Translations under genes and position numbers: made by a program
DNA from: Pseudidiomarina homiensis
Lineage (GTDB): Bacteria; Pseudomonadota; Gammaproteobacteria; Enterobacterales; Alteromonadaceae
Direction: 5' to 3'
DNA: 64,000 nucleotides
Assembly: GCF_003987225.1 (NCBI RefSeq)
Contig: NZ_PIPX01000003.1
Coordinates: 62,001 to 126,000 of the forward strand
In this document: positions 8,930-19,100 of the stretch, piece after piece
Layout: each line of letters begins with the position of its first letter
Position numbering within the stretch: the stretch's first letter is position 1
The notes under the pieces: model-generated
Told to the model about the DNA's origin: nothing
The model's database searches: none
What the model saw: the letters and a program-made list of their open reading frames with translations, nothing else

Positions 8930-8946
8930 AACCACAACCCAGGAAA
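8930..8946 (+). repeat. Conserved 17-nt leader and RBS motif, copy 1
   Basis: AACCACAACCCAGGAAA stands just upstream of the first Oar-like gene. It is repeated without mismatch before the second Oar-like gene (12893-12909). It includes the AGGA ribosome-binding sequence, 11-12 nt before the ATG, and ACC-rich bases outside any coding constraint. Identity across non-coding DNA suggests either recent duplication or a shared post-transcriptional control site. Confidence 0.6.
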
Positions 8947-8955
8947 TTAAGAAAG

Positions 8956-11900
8956 ATGAGTACATCTCTGCGATTTTCGCGCACCGCAAGTGCCGTCGCG
9001 ATTGCCTTAGGCTTTGCCTCAGCAACAGCGGTAGCACAAGACACCTCAGCTTCAATGCGAGGCGAGATTCTTGGACCACAAGGTAGCGGCGCAGCCAATA
9101 CCACTGTTGTCATCGAACACGTACCATCAGGTAGCCGCACCCAGGTGAACACTGACGGTAACGGTAGCTTCATCGCTAGCGGTTTACGTGTTGGTGGTCC
9201 TTACCGCATCACTATCGATTCAGACGTGTATCAAGACGCACAGTATTCAGAAGTGTTCTTGAAGCTGGGCGAAACATTCCGCCTGAATGCACAACTTGAA
9301 GCAGCAAACGTTGAACGCATTAGCGTTACGGGTCAGGCTATCAACTACGCACAGTTGAATAACGGCTCAAGCAGCTCGTTTGGTGAAGAGCAAATCGAGT
9401 CATTGCCTACCTACAGCCGTGACTTGAAAGAAATCGTTCGTTTGAACCCACTTGCTACGCAGTTGGGCGACGGTGATCAGTTAGTTGTTGCGGGTAACAA
9501 CCCGAAATACAACTCAATCACTGTTGATGGCATCAACCAGAACGATGACTTCGGTTTGAACAACAACGGTTATCCAACCCAAGGTTCACCGATTTCAATC
9601 GACGCGATCGAGCAGATCACTGTTGATGTTGCACCTTTCAACGCCAAAGACACCAACTTTACCGGTGCTAAAGTTAACGCGGTAACCAAGTCGGGAACCA
9701 ACGAGTTAACTGGCTCAATCTTCTATCAGTACACCAGCGACAGCTTGGCTGGCGACGCAGAAGCTTCTAAGTACGACGAAGATGCGTTACCACCAAATGT
9801 TGACTACGAAGAGAAAACTTTAGGTTTCGGTCTTGGCGGCCCAATCATTAAAGATAAATTGTTCTTCTACGTGAACTATGAAACCCAAGACGAAAGCAAT
9901 GCACCTTACCGTGGTCCTATCGGTTCAGATGCAGCGAACATCGCCAACATCACTACCGAAGAACTCAACGAAGTTCTTGATATCGCGCGTAACGTCTACG
10001 GCTTAACTGACGCACAGCTTGGCGGCTGGAACATTCCAGCAGACGAAGAAGATAACAAACTTCTCGTGAAACTTGACTGGAACATCAGCAACGAGCACCG
10101 TGCAGCCTTTACTTATCAGCGCACTGACGGTAACTCGATTCGTAACCAATACGGCGGTGACGGCACATTGACCTTGTCATCAAGCTGGTACAACAATGAG
10201 CAAATCCTTGACGCTTATGCGGTACAGGTTTACTCAAACTGGAGCTCAAACTTCTCGAGCGACATTAAACTTTCACACAAAAACGTCGAAGCGATTCAAG
10301 ACCCTTTGAACGGTCGCACCATGGGTATGGTTACCGTGGAAGTTGGCGGTCGTAACGCGATCGAATTTGGTCCTGACTATTCACGTCACGCCAACGAAGG
10401 CGAGAACACCACTATCGAATTCCAAGCAAACGGTGAATACCTGCTTGGTGACCACGCGATTGGTTTCGGTTATGCCTTCTCTGAAACCGACATCTATAAC
10501 TTGTTCGTACAGAACGCTTTAGGTTCATGGGAATTCGACAGCATCGAAGATTTCCGCAACCGTGAAGCGGGTGACTTCTATTATGCTGGAAGTTTAACTG
10601 GCGATATTAATGATGCCGCAGCAAACTTCACCCAGGGCACACAAGCACTGTATATCCAAGATACATGGCAACCAACTTGGGATCTTGAGGTTATGTTTGG
10701 TGTGCGCTATGAGCGCATGCACGCTGAAGACAAACCTATCTATAACCCAAATTTTGCAGCGCGTTATGGTTTCGCCAATACTGAAAACTTAGATGGCAAA
10801 GACTTGATCCTTCCGCGCGTCGGTTTTAACTATCAATTGACCGATGACACTAAACTACGTGGCGGGTTTGGTCGCTACGCTGGTGGCCGGCCAAATGTTT
10901 GGGTATCTAACTCATACACCAATAATGGGATGACTTTCTCGCAGTTTGACCGTTACTTGGCCGATGTTCCTTGGTCGGTATTCTTCGACAACGTTGATCC
11001 AACTCAAGTACCACAAGAAGTCCAAGACGGCTTGCTTGCAGATGGTTATGTCAACGCAATTGACCCTGATTTCGACCTACCTTCTGATTGGCGCGGAAGT
11101 TTAGCTGTTGACTTCAACAACCTTAGCATCCCAGTGCTTGGTGATGATTGGTTTGCGAGCGTTGAGTACATCTACACTCGTCGTAAAGATGACGTGCAGT
11201 GGAAAGACTTAACCCGTGTACCATTGTTAGACGAAAATGGTGACCCACGTACCACCGTTGACGGCGGTCGTATTCTCTACGTTGTTGACGACCCGCTTGA
11301 TAACCACACGCCTAGCGGTGTGGGTGATCATGGCTTCGTGCAACGTTATGACCTCATGTTAACTAACGGTGACGGTGGCAAAAGCCAAATCTTCACGACA
11401 ACCCTTGGTAAAGCATGGGATAACGGCTTAAGTATGCGTGCCAGCTACACCAACCAAGACATTCAAGAAGCGGTTGCAGGTAGTTCAAGTACTGCACTGT
11501 CAAACTATCGTTATCCGGTAGCATTGGATCGTCAGAATGTTCGTCCTGGTACAGCATCTTACCAAGTCGAGCACCGCTTCATGGCGGACGTAACCTATAA
11601 GACTGAAATCTTCAACGGTTACACGTCGACTTTCGGTCTATTCTGGGAACGCTACTCTGGTCGTCCTTGGGGCTACGTTTACGACAGCTACGGCGACGTA
11701 AGCTTTGGTAACCAACCGTTTGGTCCTTTGGGTCGCTCATCAGTTTACTTGCCATATATTCCAACCGGCGCTGATGACTCAGCAGTTGCATATGAAGACG
11801 GCTTTGGTTACGACCAACTTATGGAGTATCTCCAACGCGCAGGCCTAACAGGTTACGAAGGCCAGTACTTGCCACGTAACACTGAGCGCGGTCCATGGAC

Positions 11901-12207
11901 CACTAACTTGGACTTCAAATATACCCAAGAGCTTCCTGGGTTTGCTGAAGGCCACAAAGGTGAGTTGTACATTAACGTACGTAACCTGATCGCTATCTTT
12001 GATAAAGACGCTGGTCAGAAACACGTATTGCCATACGGTGACAACGTACGTGAATTGGTAAGTGCTCACATCAACGATGACGGCCAATATGTTTACGGTA
12101 CGCCTTACAACAACCGTGCATTCGACTTGGTCACGCAAGCACCAACTCGCTACCTTCCAGAGCGTTCAACTTGGCAGGCGAAGATCGGTATCCGCTACCG
12201 CTTCTAA
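8956..12207 (+). CDS. Oar-like TonB-dependent outer-membrane receptor (first copy)
   Basis: Large outer-membrane beta-barrel of 1083 residues. The start at 8956 (MSTSLRFSRTASAV) is preferred over 8908 because it gives a normal signal peptide ending near AVAQD and uses the leader AGGA motif also seen in the paralogue. After the signal peptide is a carboxypeptidase-regulatory-like domain (about 30-115; SASMRGEILGPQGSGAANTT), a TonB-box-like ERISVTGQ, a plug domain (about 140-250; KYNSITVDGINQNDDFGLNN) and a long barrel ending in an aromatic residue (IGIRYRF). Its promoter has a Pho box, so expression is expected under phosphate starvation. The ligand is unknown. Confidence 0.88.
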   Translation: MSTSLRFSRTASAVAIALGFASATAVAQDTSASMRGEILGPQGSGAANTTVVIEHVPSGSRTQVNTDGNGSFIASGLRVGGPYRITIDSDVYQDAQYSEVFLKLGETFRLNAQLEAANVERISVTGQAINYAQLNNGSSSSFGEEQIESLPTYSRDLKEIVRLNPLATQLGDGDQLVVAGNNPKYNSITVDGINQNDDFGLNNNGYPTQGSPISIDAIEQITVDVAPFNAKDTNFTGAKVNAVTKSGTNELTGSIFYQYTSDSLAGDAEASKYDEDALPPNVDYEEKTLGFGLGGPIIKDKLFFYVNYETQDESNAPYRGPIGSDAANIANITTEELNEVLDIARNVYGLTDAQLGGWNIPADEEDNKLLVKLDWNISNEHRAAFTYQRTDGNSIRNQYGGDGTLTLSSSWYNNEQILDAYAVQVYSNWSSNFSSDIKLSHKNVEAIQDPLNGRTMGMVTVEVGGRNAIEFGPDYSRHANEGENTTIEFQANGEYLLGDHAIGFGYAFSETDIYNLFVQNALGSWEFDSIEDFRNREAGDFYYAGSLTGDINDAAANFTQGTQALYIQDTWQPTWDLEVMFGVRYERMHAEDKPIYNPNFAARYGFANTENLDGKDLILPRVGFNYQLTDDTKLRGGFGRYAGGRPNVWVSNSYTNNGMTFSQFDRYLADVPWSVFFDNVDPTQVPQEVQDGLLADGYVNAIDPDFDLPSDWRGSLAVDFNNLSIPVLGDDWFASVEYIYTRRKDDVQWKDLTRVPLLDENGDPRTTVDGGRILYVVDDPLDNHTPSGVGDHGFVQRYDLMLTNGDGGKSQIFTTTLGKAWDNGLSMRASYTNQDIQEAVAGSSSTALSNYRYPVALDRQNVRPGTASYQVEHRFMADVTYKTEIFNGYTSTFGLFWERYSGRPWGYVYDSYGDVSFGNQPFGPLGRSSVYLPYIPTGADDSAVAYEDGFGYDQLMEYLQRAGLTGYEGQYLPRNTERGPWTTNLDFKYTQELPGFAEGHKGELYINVRNLIAIFDKDAGQKHVLPYGDNVRELVSAHINDDGQYVYGTPYNNRAFDLVTQAPTRYLPERSTWQAKIGIRYRF

Positions 12208-12252
12208 GCCAGTTGCTAACAACTGGAATGTAAAAAAGTACAGAAATGTACA

Positions 12253-12284
12253 AAAAGCCCTCGCATTTGCGGGGGCTTTTTTTT
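12253..12284 (+). terminator. Rho-independent terminator after the first Oar-like gene
   Basis: A GC-rich stem (AAAAGCCCTCGC paired with GCGGGGGCTTTT, loop ATTT) runs straight into a T tract. It lies 45 nt after the stop codon and closes the transcript before tadA. Confidence 0.85.
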
Positions 12285-12325
12285 AGAATGCGCGCCATAT
12301 TGCTTTCTTATTTAAGAGATCGCTA

Positions 12326-12814
12326 ATGGACCACGAACGTTACATGCGTCGCGCCCTTGAACTTGCACAGCAAGCCGAAGCTATCGGTGAAGTGCCTGTT
12401 GGTGCTGTCGTGGTCGCCAATGACACCATCATTGGTGAGGGCTATAACGAAGTTATTCGCCTCAGTGACCCCTCGGCTCATGCCGAAGCCCAAGCCATTC
12501 GCGCTGCTGGGCAATTTCTCAATAATTACCGTTTAGTCGATACCACTCTGTACGTTTCTCTAGAGCCCTGCGCCATGTGTGCCGGACTCATTACGCATGC
12601 GCGCATCAAAACCCTAGTGTTCGCCGCGAGCGACCCGCGTACAGGGGCTACTGGAACGGCTATCGAAGTTCTCAACCACGACACCATGAACCATAAAGTC
12701 GAGGTAATTAGCGGTGTACTCGAACAAGAGTCAGCTGCGATCTTGCAGGGTTTTTTCCGTAAAAAACGTGAACATGCAAAGAACAAGAAACGTGAAGAAA
12801 AAAGTGTGCATTGA
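12326..12814 (+). CDS. tadA: tRNA-specific adenosine deaminase TadA
   Basis: Deaminates the wobble adenosine (A34) of tRNA-Arg(ACG) to inosine. Zinc-site motifs are intact: HAEAQ (H52, catalytic E54) and PCAMC (C82, C85). The length of 162 residues and the basic C-terminal tail are normal. In many gammaproteobacteria tadA is next to mltF and purL; here the second Oar-like receptor gene lies between tadA and that pair, and the first lies on its other side. It has AGAG a few bases upstream of the ATG. Confidence 0.95.
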   Translation: MDHERYMRRALELAQQAEAIGEVPVGAVVVANDTIIGEGYNEVIRLSDPSAHAEAQAIRAAGQFLNNYRLVDTTLYVSLEPCAMCAGLITHARIKTLVFAASDPRTGATGTAIEVLNHDTMNHKVEVISGVLEQESAAILQGFFRKKREHAKNKKREEKSVH

Positions 12815-12830
12815 TTATTTTTTGACTACT

Positions 12831-12870
12831 ATTTCATCAAACTGTCATAGAAGTTGATTAGGATTTGACA
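12831..12870 (+). promoter_or_regulatory. PhoB-box promoter of the second Oar-like receptor (four phased half-sites)
   Basis: ATTTCAT (12831), CTGTCAT (12842), GTTGATT (12853) and TTTGACA (12864) begin at exactly 11-bp intervals. The near-perfect CTGTCAT ends 10 bp before TAGGAT (12859-12864), the likely -10. The last two half-sites then overlap or follow the -10 and may reflect a second register or negative feedback at high PhoB levels. Confidence 0.75.
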
Positions 12871-12892
12871 CCCAATAACGACAATTTGTTCT

Positions 12893-12909
12893 AACCACAA
12901 CCCAGGAAA
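12893..12909 (+). repeat. Conserved 17-nt leader and RBS motif, copy 2
   Basis: Exact copy of the motif before the first Oar-like gene: AACCACAACCCAGGAAA, with the AGGA 10-11 nt upstream of the ATG at 12918. It is the only stretch of strict identity I see between the two upstream regions apart from the short Pho half-sites. Confidence 0.6.
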
Positions 12910-12917
12910 GCAACATC

Positions 12918-15900
12918 ATGTTGAATAATAAACCTAGTCGTATTGCTGCTGCGGTCGCACTCGCCATTGGCTTGTCGGCAACTGCAACGGCGCAAGAAAC
13001 GTCATCTAGTCTCCGCGGCGTGGTCACCAGTGAGAACACTGGCCAGACTATCGCTAACGCTAACGTGACTTTGCGTGATGAGCGCACGGGCACTAGCACC
13101 ACTTTAACGGCAAACGCTAACGGCTTATTTTCAGCACGTGGTCTTGCGGTTGGTGGTCCATACACACTTACTGTCACTGACAACCAGGGTAACAGCGAAG
13201 TTATCGAAAACGTGTTCCTCACCCTTGGTGAAACTGAAAACGTAAGTGTACAGATTGCCCAGCAAAGTGTTGAGCGTATCGAAGTATCAGGCCGCCGTTT
13301 AACCATGACTTCAGGTTCAAGCAGCCCCGCTTCTAACTTTAGCTTGAGCGACCTACAAGAACAGCCAGCAGCGAATCGTGATATCAAAGACGTGGTACAA
13401 ATTGACCCGCGTATTTACATCAACGAAACCAACGCCCGCGATATTCAATGTGGTGGTGCAAACCCACGTTTTAATAGCTTGACCGTAGACGGTGTGCGCA
13501 CCAACGACAACTTCGGCTTGAACTCGAGCGGTTATCCAACTGAACGCATGCCTTTCTCTTACGATGCTATCGAACAGGTCGCCGTCGAATTAGCACCGTT
13601 TGACGTACAATACGGTGGTTTTACCGCCTGTAACATCAACGCCGTAACCAAATCGGGTGAGAACGAACTGTTTGGTAGCGTGTTCTTCGATTACACCAAT
13701 GATTCACTGACCGGCGACGAACTTGAAGGCGAGCCTATCAACATTGGTGCTTTCAACGAAAAACGCTACGGTTTCAACGGTGGCGGAGCATTAATTCAAG
13801 ACAAATTGTTCGCCTTTGTCGCTTACGAGAAGCTTGAAGGTTCTGATACCTTTGACCGCGGTCCTGAAGGTGCAAACGTTGCGACTCCAGTACTTGGCGT
13901 CACTCAAGCCGACCTCGACCGTATCGCTGGCATTGCCCGTGACGTTTATGGTTTTGAGCCAGGTGGTTTCCCATCAAGCTTGCCAGTTGAAGATGAAAAA
14001 TTCTTGGCGAAGATTGACTGGTACATCAATCAAGATCACCGTGCGCAGTTCACTTACAACTACAACGACGGTTATTCGATTGCCGAGTCTGATGGCGATG
14101 ACGACGAGTTAGAGTTCTCGAACCATTTCTATTCACGTGGTGCTGAGTTCAATTCGTATGTTGCTCAACTTTACTCTGACTGGACTTACAACTTCTCAAC
14201 CGAGTTACGTGCAGGTTACTCAGAGCTTGAGAATGCTGTTGTTCCTCTTGGCGGTACCGAAGTCGGTGAAGTACAAATCCGTCACAACGGTAACACCATT
14301 TATTTAGGTGCTGATGACTCACGTCACTCGAACAAGCTTGCTTATGACACTATGTTCTACAAGCTTTCGGGAACCTATTTGTACAACGACCATACCTTCA
14401 CGTTTGGTTACGAGTACGAAAGCTACGACGTTTTCAACTTGTTCATTCAAGAATCACAAGGTGAGCATCGCTTTAGCTCAATCGACGACTTCGAAAGTGG
14501 TCTAGTGAACCGTATCATCTATGAGAACGCTGCGGGTACCAACAACCCAGACGACGGTGCTGGTCAGTTTAAATACGCGGTGAACACGTTGTACGCGCAA
14601 GATGAGTACTACTTCATTGATCACGACCTGACATTAACTTTGGGCTTACGTTACGATTGGTACACCACCAGTGACGCACCTACCCTCAATCAATCGTTCC
14701 AAGACACCTATGGCTTCGCAAATACCGCGACCTTAGATGGTGAAGGTTTGATTCAGCCGCGCGTTGGCATGAACTGGGTGGTGAACGACCAGTTAGAACT
14801 CCGTGGTGGTTTCGGTCTGTACTCTGGTGGTAACCCGAACGTCTGGTTGTCGAACAACTACTCCAACAACGGTGTCAGCTTGTACGAAGCGAACCGTTTT
14901 GGCGTTAACCTGTTTGACCTCGACTATGGCACTGGTAGCCCTATCATCGACATTCCTTTAGAAATGATCGACGAAGTTGCTGAAGCAGCTGGTCGTGGTC
15001 CGGTGAACGCACTTGACCCGAACTTTGAAATTCCAAACGAGTGGAAATTCGCATTCGGTGCAACTTACGTCACCGAGAACGACTACGTGTTAATGGCTGA
15101 CTTCCTACATACGCGTAAGCAAGATGCCGCCATCATCCGTGATTTGCGTGCGGTACAATCAGGTACAGCACCTGATGGTCGTCCGATTTATGCACGTAAC
15201 GGCTCTGACGCCTTCTTACTTACTAATGTCGACGGTGACGCAGGCGATCAAACCAGTATTAGTTTTGCGATTTCAAAAGAGCACGATTGGGGCTTCGATT
15301 GGTCACTTGCCTACGCCTGGAACAAAGCTGAAGACGTTAACCCAATGACCAGCTCTGTGGCGTACTCCAACTACACAAGTGTAGCGACAGCTGACGCCGA
15401 GAATCCCGGCATTGCCACCTCGAACTATGAAATTCCGCATCGTTTCACCTTCCGTGGTACGTACACCGCTGAATGGTTAAACGGTTACGATACCAAGTTC
15501 AGTGTGTTTGGTTCTGCCAACAAAGGTCGTCCATACAGCTTTACTATGAACGCTCCTGTCGGAGATATTACTCGCGGCCGCTCACTGTTGTACGTACCCG
15601 ATGGTATGAATGACAGCAACGTGGTTTGGGGTGACGGTCTTAGCGAAGCACAAATCCAAGAGTTCTTAGCTTTCATTCAGGAAGCCGGTCTTGACCAATA
15701 CGCTGGTGGTATTGCACCTCGTAACGAGTTCAACAGCGATTGGTGGCACAAAGTTGACCTGAAAGTTGAGCAAGAGTTGCCTGGCTTTATGGATGGTCAC
15801 AAGTCAAGCGTCTACTTTGTGGTTGATAACTTCACCAACATGCTCAACGACGACTGGGGTGTGTTATACGAAGCTAGCTTCCCACGCGCAGTAAACGTTG

Positions 15901-16031
15901 CGGAAGTTGATATTAACGACCAAAACCAGTGGGTATTCGAAGAAATCAACCCACGCATTAACTCTGTGCAAGGCCGCGCTGGCTCTCCATCACTTTGGAG
16001 TGTTCGCTTAGGCTTCCAGTACGACTTCTAA
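12918..16031 (+). CDS. Oar-like TonB-dependent outer-membrane receptor (second copy)
   Basis: A 1037-residue paralogue of the first Oar-like receptor. It has a signal peptide (cleavage near TATAQE), a carboxypeptidase-regulatory-like domain (SSSLRGVVTSENTGQTIANA), a TonB-box-like ERIEVSGRR, a plug (RFNSLTVDGVRTNDNFGLNS; AVTKSGENELFGSVFFDYTN) and a barrel ending in Phe (LGFQYDF). It differs in carrying two plug-region Cys residues (DIQCGGANPRF and GFTACNINAV), absent from the first copy, that could form a disulfide. It lies between tadA and purL, breaking a neighbourhood that is usually contiguous. Its promoter has four phased PhoB half-sites. The ligand is unknown. Confidence 0.88.
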   Translation: MLNNKPSRIAAAVALAIGLSATATAQETSSSLRGVVTSENTGQTIANANVTLRDERTGTSTTLTANANGLFSARGLAVGGPYTLTVTDNQGNSEVIENVFLTLGETENVSVQIAQQSVERIEVSGRRLTMTSGSSSPASNFSLSDLQEQPAANRDIKDVVQIDPRIYINETNARDIQCGGANPRFNSLTVDGVRTNDNFGLNSSGYPTERMPFSYDAIEQVAVELAPFDVQYGGFTACNINAVTKSGENELFGSVFFDYTNDSLTGDELEGEPINIGAFNEKRYGFNGGGALIQDKLFAFVAYEKLEGSDTFDRGPEGANVATPVLGVTQADLDRIAGIARDVYGFEPGGFPSSLPVEDEKFLAKIDWYINQDHRAQFTYNYNDGYSIAESDGDDDELEFSNHFYSRGAEFNSYVAQLYSDWTYNFSTELRAGYSELENAVVPLGGTEVGEVQIRHNGNTIYLGADDSRHSNKLAYDTMFYKLSGTYLYNDHTFTFGYEYESYDVFNLFIQESQGEHRFSSIDDFESGLVNRIIYENAAGTNNPDDGAGQFKYAVNTLYAQDEYYFIDHDLTLTLGLRYDWYTTSDAPTLNQSFQDTYGFANTATLDGEGLIQPRVGMNWVVNDQLELRGGFGLYSGGNPNVWLSNNYSNNGVSLYEANRFGVNLFDLDYGTGSPIIDIPLEMIDEVAEAAGRGPVNALDPNFEIPNEWKFAFGATYVTENDYVLMADFLHTRKQDAAIIRDLRAVQSGTAPDGRPIYARNGSDAFLLTNVDGDAGDQTSISFAISKEHDWGFDWSLAYAWNKAEDVNPMTSSVAYSNYTSVATADAENPGIATSNYEIPHRFTFRGTYTAEWLNGYDTKFSVFGSANKGRPYSFTMNAPVGDITRGRSLLYVPDGMNDSNVVWGDGLSEAQIQEFLAFIQEAGLDQYAGGIAPRNEFNSDWWHKVDLKVEQELPGFMDGHKSSVYFVVDNFTNMLNDDWGVLYEASFPRAVNVAEVDINDQNQWVFEEINPRINSVQGRAGSPSLWSVRLGFQYDF

Positions 16032-16049
16032 GTTGTACTGACACGTACA

Positions 16050-16078
16050 AAAAACCCGGCTTTCAAGCCGGGTTTTTT
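16050..16078. terminator. Bidirectional terminator between the second Oar-like gene and purL
   Basis: Stem AAACCCGGCTT/AAGCCGGGTTT with a short loop (TC/A centre), flanked by A and T tracts on both sides. It would terminate both the plus-strand receptor transcript and the convergent minus-strand purL transcript. Confidence 0.85.
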
Positions 16079-16105
16079 ATTGCCTATTGAAGGGTGTCGC
16101 TGGTC

Positions 16106-19100
16106 TTAACCAAGGTAGACACGCGCATTACGGAACATGCGCATCCACGGACTATCCTCGCCCCACTCATCTGGATGCCAGCTGTTGGCGACAGTGCGGA
16201 ACACGCGCTCAGGGTGTGGCATCATAATCGACACTCGGCCATCAGGCGTGGTTAAACCAGTAATCCCTTCTGGCGAGCCATTTGGATTCGCTGGGTAATG
16301 GCTAGCAACACTGCCGTCATTGTTGATGTAACGCATCGCCACCAACCCTTTCCCAGTGATCTCGGCCAGGTTGTTACCCTTGAATTCCGCTCGCCCTTCG
16401 CCATGTGACACTGCGATAGGCATTTTCGAACCGGCCATTTCTTTGAAAAACAGCGATGGACTGTCTTGCACTTCGACCATGCTAAAGCGCGCTTCAAAAC
16501 GCTCAGAGCGGTTGGTCACAAAGTGTGGCCATGCTTCAGCGCCAGGAATCAGCTCACGTAAGTTCGAGAGCATTTGACAGCCATTACAAACACCAAGGGC
16601 AAAGGTTTTATCACGCTCAAAAAATGCCGCAAACTGATCGCGCGCTCGGCTATTGAATAAGATCGACTTCGCCCAGCCTTCACCGGCACCGAGTACGTCA
16701 CCATAAGAGAAACCACCGCAGGCCACGAGACCGTTGAATTTATCAAGACTCACACGACCACTTAGGATGTCGCTCATGTGAACATCGATAGCAGCAAAGC
16801 CCGCACGGTCAAATGCGGCGGCCATTTCGACATGCGAGTTCACTCCTTGCTCACGCAAAATCGCAACCACCGGATCACGGCCAGTATTGATGTACGGCGC
16901 GGCAATGTCTTCACTGCTGTCGAAAGTTAAATCAGCAAATAAGCCAGTGTCGGACGTCTGTTGCTTCGCTGTAAATTCTTCGTCGGCACACGCCGGATTA
17001 TCCCGTAAACGCTGCATTTTATGCGTGGTTTCCGCCCAAATGCTGCGGTAATGACTACGTGCGTGTTCAAGTACCACTTGGCCATCGCGGGTAAACTGTA
17101 CGACATCTTCGTCAGTAACTTCACCGATCACCTGCACTGCGTCAGCTAAGCCAGCTTCAGCGTAGGCGGCTTGGACTTTCTCAACGTCATCGCTGCGAAC
17201 CTGAATGACTGCCCCTAGTTCTTCATTAAACAATGCTGCCAAGTCATGTTCATGCATGCCATCAAGACGAACATTAACGCCACAGTGACCGGCAAAGGCC
17301 ATCTCCGCCACGGTAACAAACAAACCACCATCAGAACGGTCATGGTACGCAAGTAGCTTTTTCTCGCGTACTAACTGTTGGGTAGCGGTAAAGAAACCCG
17401 CCAACACCTCTGCACTATCAACCGTTGGCGCTGTTTTGCCGAGCTGACGATAGACTTGGGCCAGTGCCGAACCGCCTAAGCGAGCTTTGCCGGCGCCCAA
17501 GTCAATCAATAACAACTTGGTCGCACCTTTATCGGTACGCAACTGTGGGGTCAGCGTGCGGCGTACATCGCGCACGCGACCAAAGGCGGTAATAACCAAG
17601 CTCAACGGCGCGGTGACGGCTTTATCTTCGCCATTATCCTGCCACTGGGTTTTCATCGACATCGAATCCTTACCCACAGGAATCGTGATCCCTAGCGCTG
17701 GGCAAAGCTCCTCGCCCACTGCTTTTACCGCTTCGTAGAGGCCAGCATCTTCACCAGGGTGGCCTGCTGCCGCCATCCAGTTCGCCGAAAGTTTAATGTG
17801 TTTTAAGTCGCCAATATCAGCGGCGGCGATATTGGTTAACGCCTCGCCAACCGCCATTTTCGCCGAAGCTGCAAAGTCGAGCAGTGCCAACGGCGTGCGC
17901 TCGCCCATCGCCATCGCCTCACCAGCATAACTATCGTAACTTGCCGCGGTAACGGCAACGTCCGCCACTGGGATCTGCCATGGGCCGACCATCTGGTCAC
18001 GGGCAACCAGGCCTGTAACGGTGCGGTCACCAATGGTAATCAAAAAGGTCTTCTCGGCAATCGCAGGCAAGCGCAATAAACGTTCTGCAGCTTCAGCAAG
18101 TTCGATACCTTGCGTATCTAATTCAATCCCTTGCGCACGCTTTGATTGAACGTCGCGATGCATTTTCGGTGGCTTACCAAGCAGCACGTTTAACGGCAGA
18201 TCAATTGGCGTATCCTTGAAGTGTGCATCGGTCAGTGTCAAATGTTCTTCTTCGGTGGCTTCACCGATGACCGCATAAGGTGCACGTTCACGTTCACAAA
18301 TTGCCGCAAAGGTTTCCATGTGTTCTGGCGCAATCGCTAGCACATAGCGTTCTTGCGATTCGTTACACCAAATGGCTAAAGGTGACATGCCTGGCTCATC
18401 ATTCGGCACCTCACGTAATTCGAAGTTGCCGCCGCGACCGCCATCACTCACCAGTTCCGGCATTGCGTTTGACAACCCACCAGCACCCACGTCATGAATA
18501 AATGCGATCGGGTTTTTCTCACCGAGCTGCCAACAGCGATCAATGACTTCTTGGCAACGACGCTCCATTTCTGGGTTGTCACGTTGTACCGAAGCAAAAT
18601 CCAAATCTTCGCTGGAGGTACCTGAGGTCATGGATGAAGCGGCACCACCGCCCAAACCGATATTCATTGCTGGGCCACCGAGTACCACTAACTTGGCACC
18701 CACTGGAATCTCGCCCTTCTCGACGTGATTCTCGCGGATGTTACCCATACCGCCAGCAATCATGATTGGCTTATGATAACCGCGAATTTCCTCGCCATTA
18801 TGGCTGTTAACTTTTTCTTCAAAGGTACGGAAGTAGCCCGTTAGTGCTGGGCGACCGAACTCATTATTGAATGCTGCGCCACCTAACGGGCCTTCGAGCA
18901 TAATTTCCAGCGCCGTGACAATGCGATCCGGCTTCCCGAAATCTTCTTCCCATGGTTGTTCAAAACCAGGAATACGTAAATTGGAAACACTAAAACCTAC
19001 TAAACCCGCTTTAGGTTTAGCACCACGACCGGTTGCACCTTCGTCACGAATTTCACCGCCAGAACCGGTAGCTGCACCAGGGAAAGGTGAAATTGCCGTT

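Noticed and set aside
12845-13387. Minus-strand open frame of 180 codons at the start of the second Oar-like gene
   Set aside because: It is antisense to the signal peptide and plug region of a clear receptor gene, and would place its end on the Pho promoter. No domain is recognisable.
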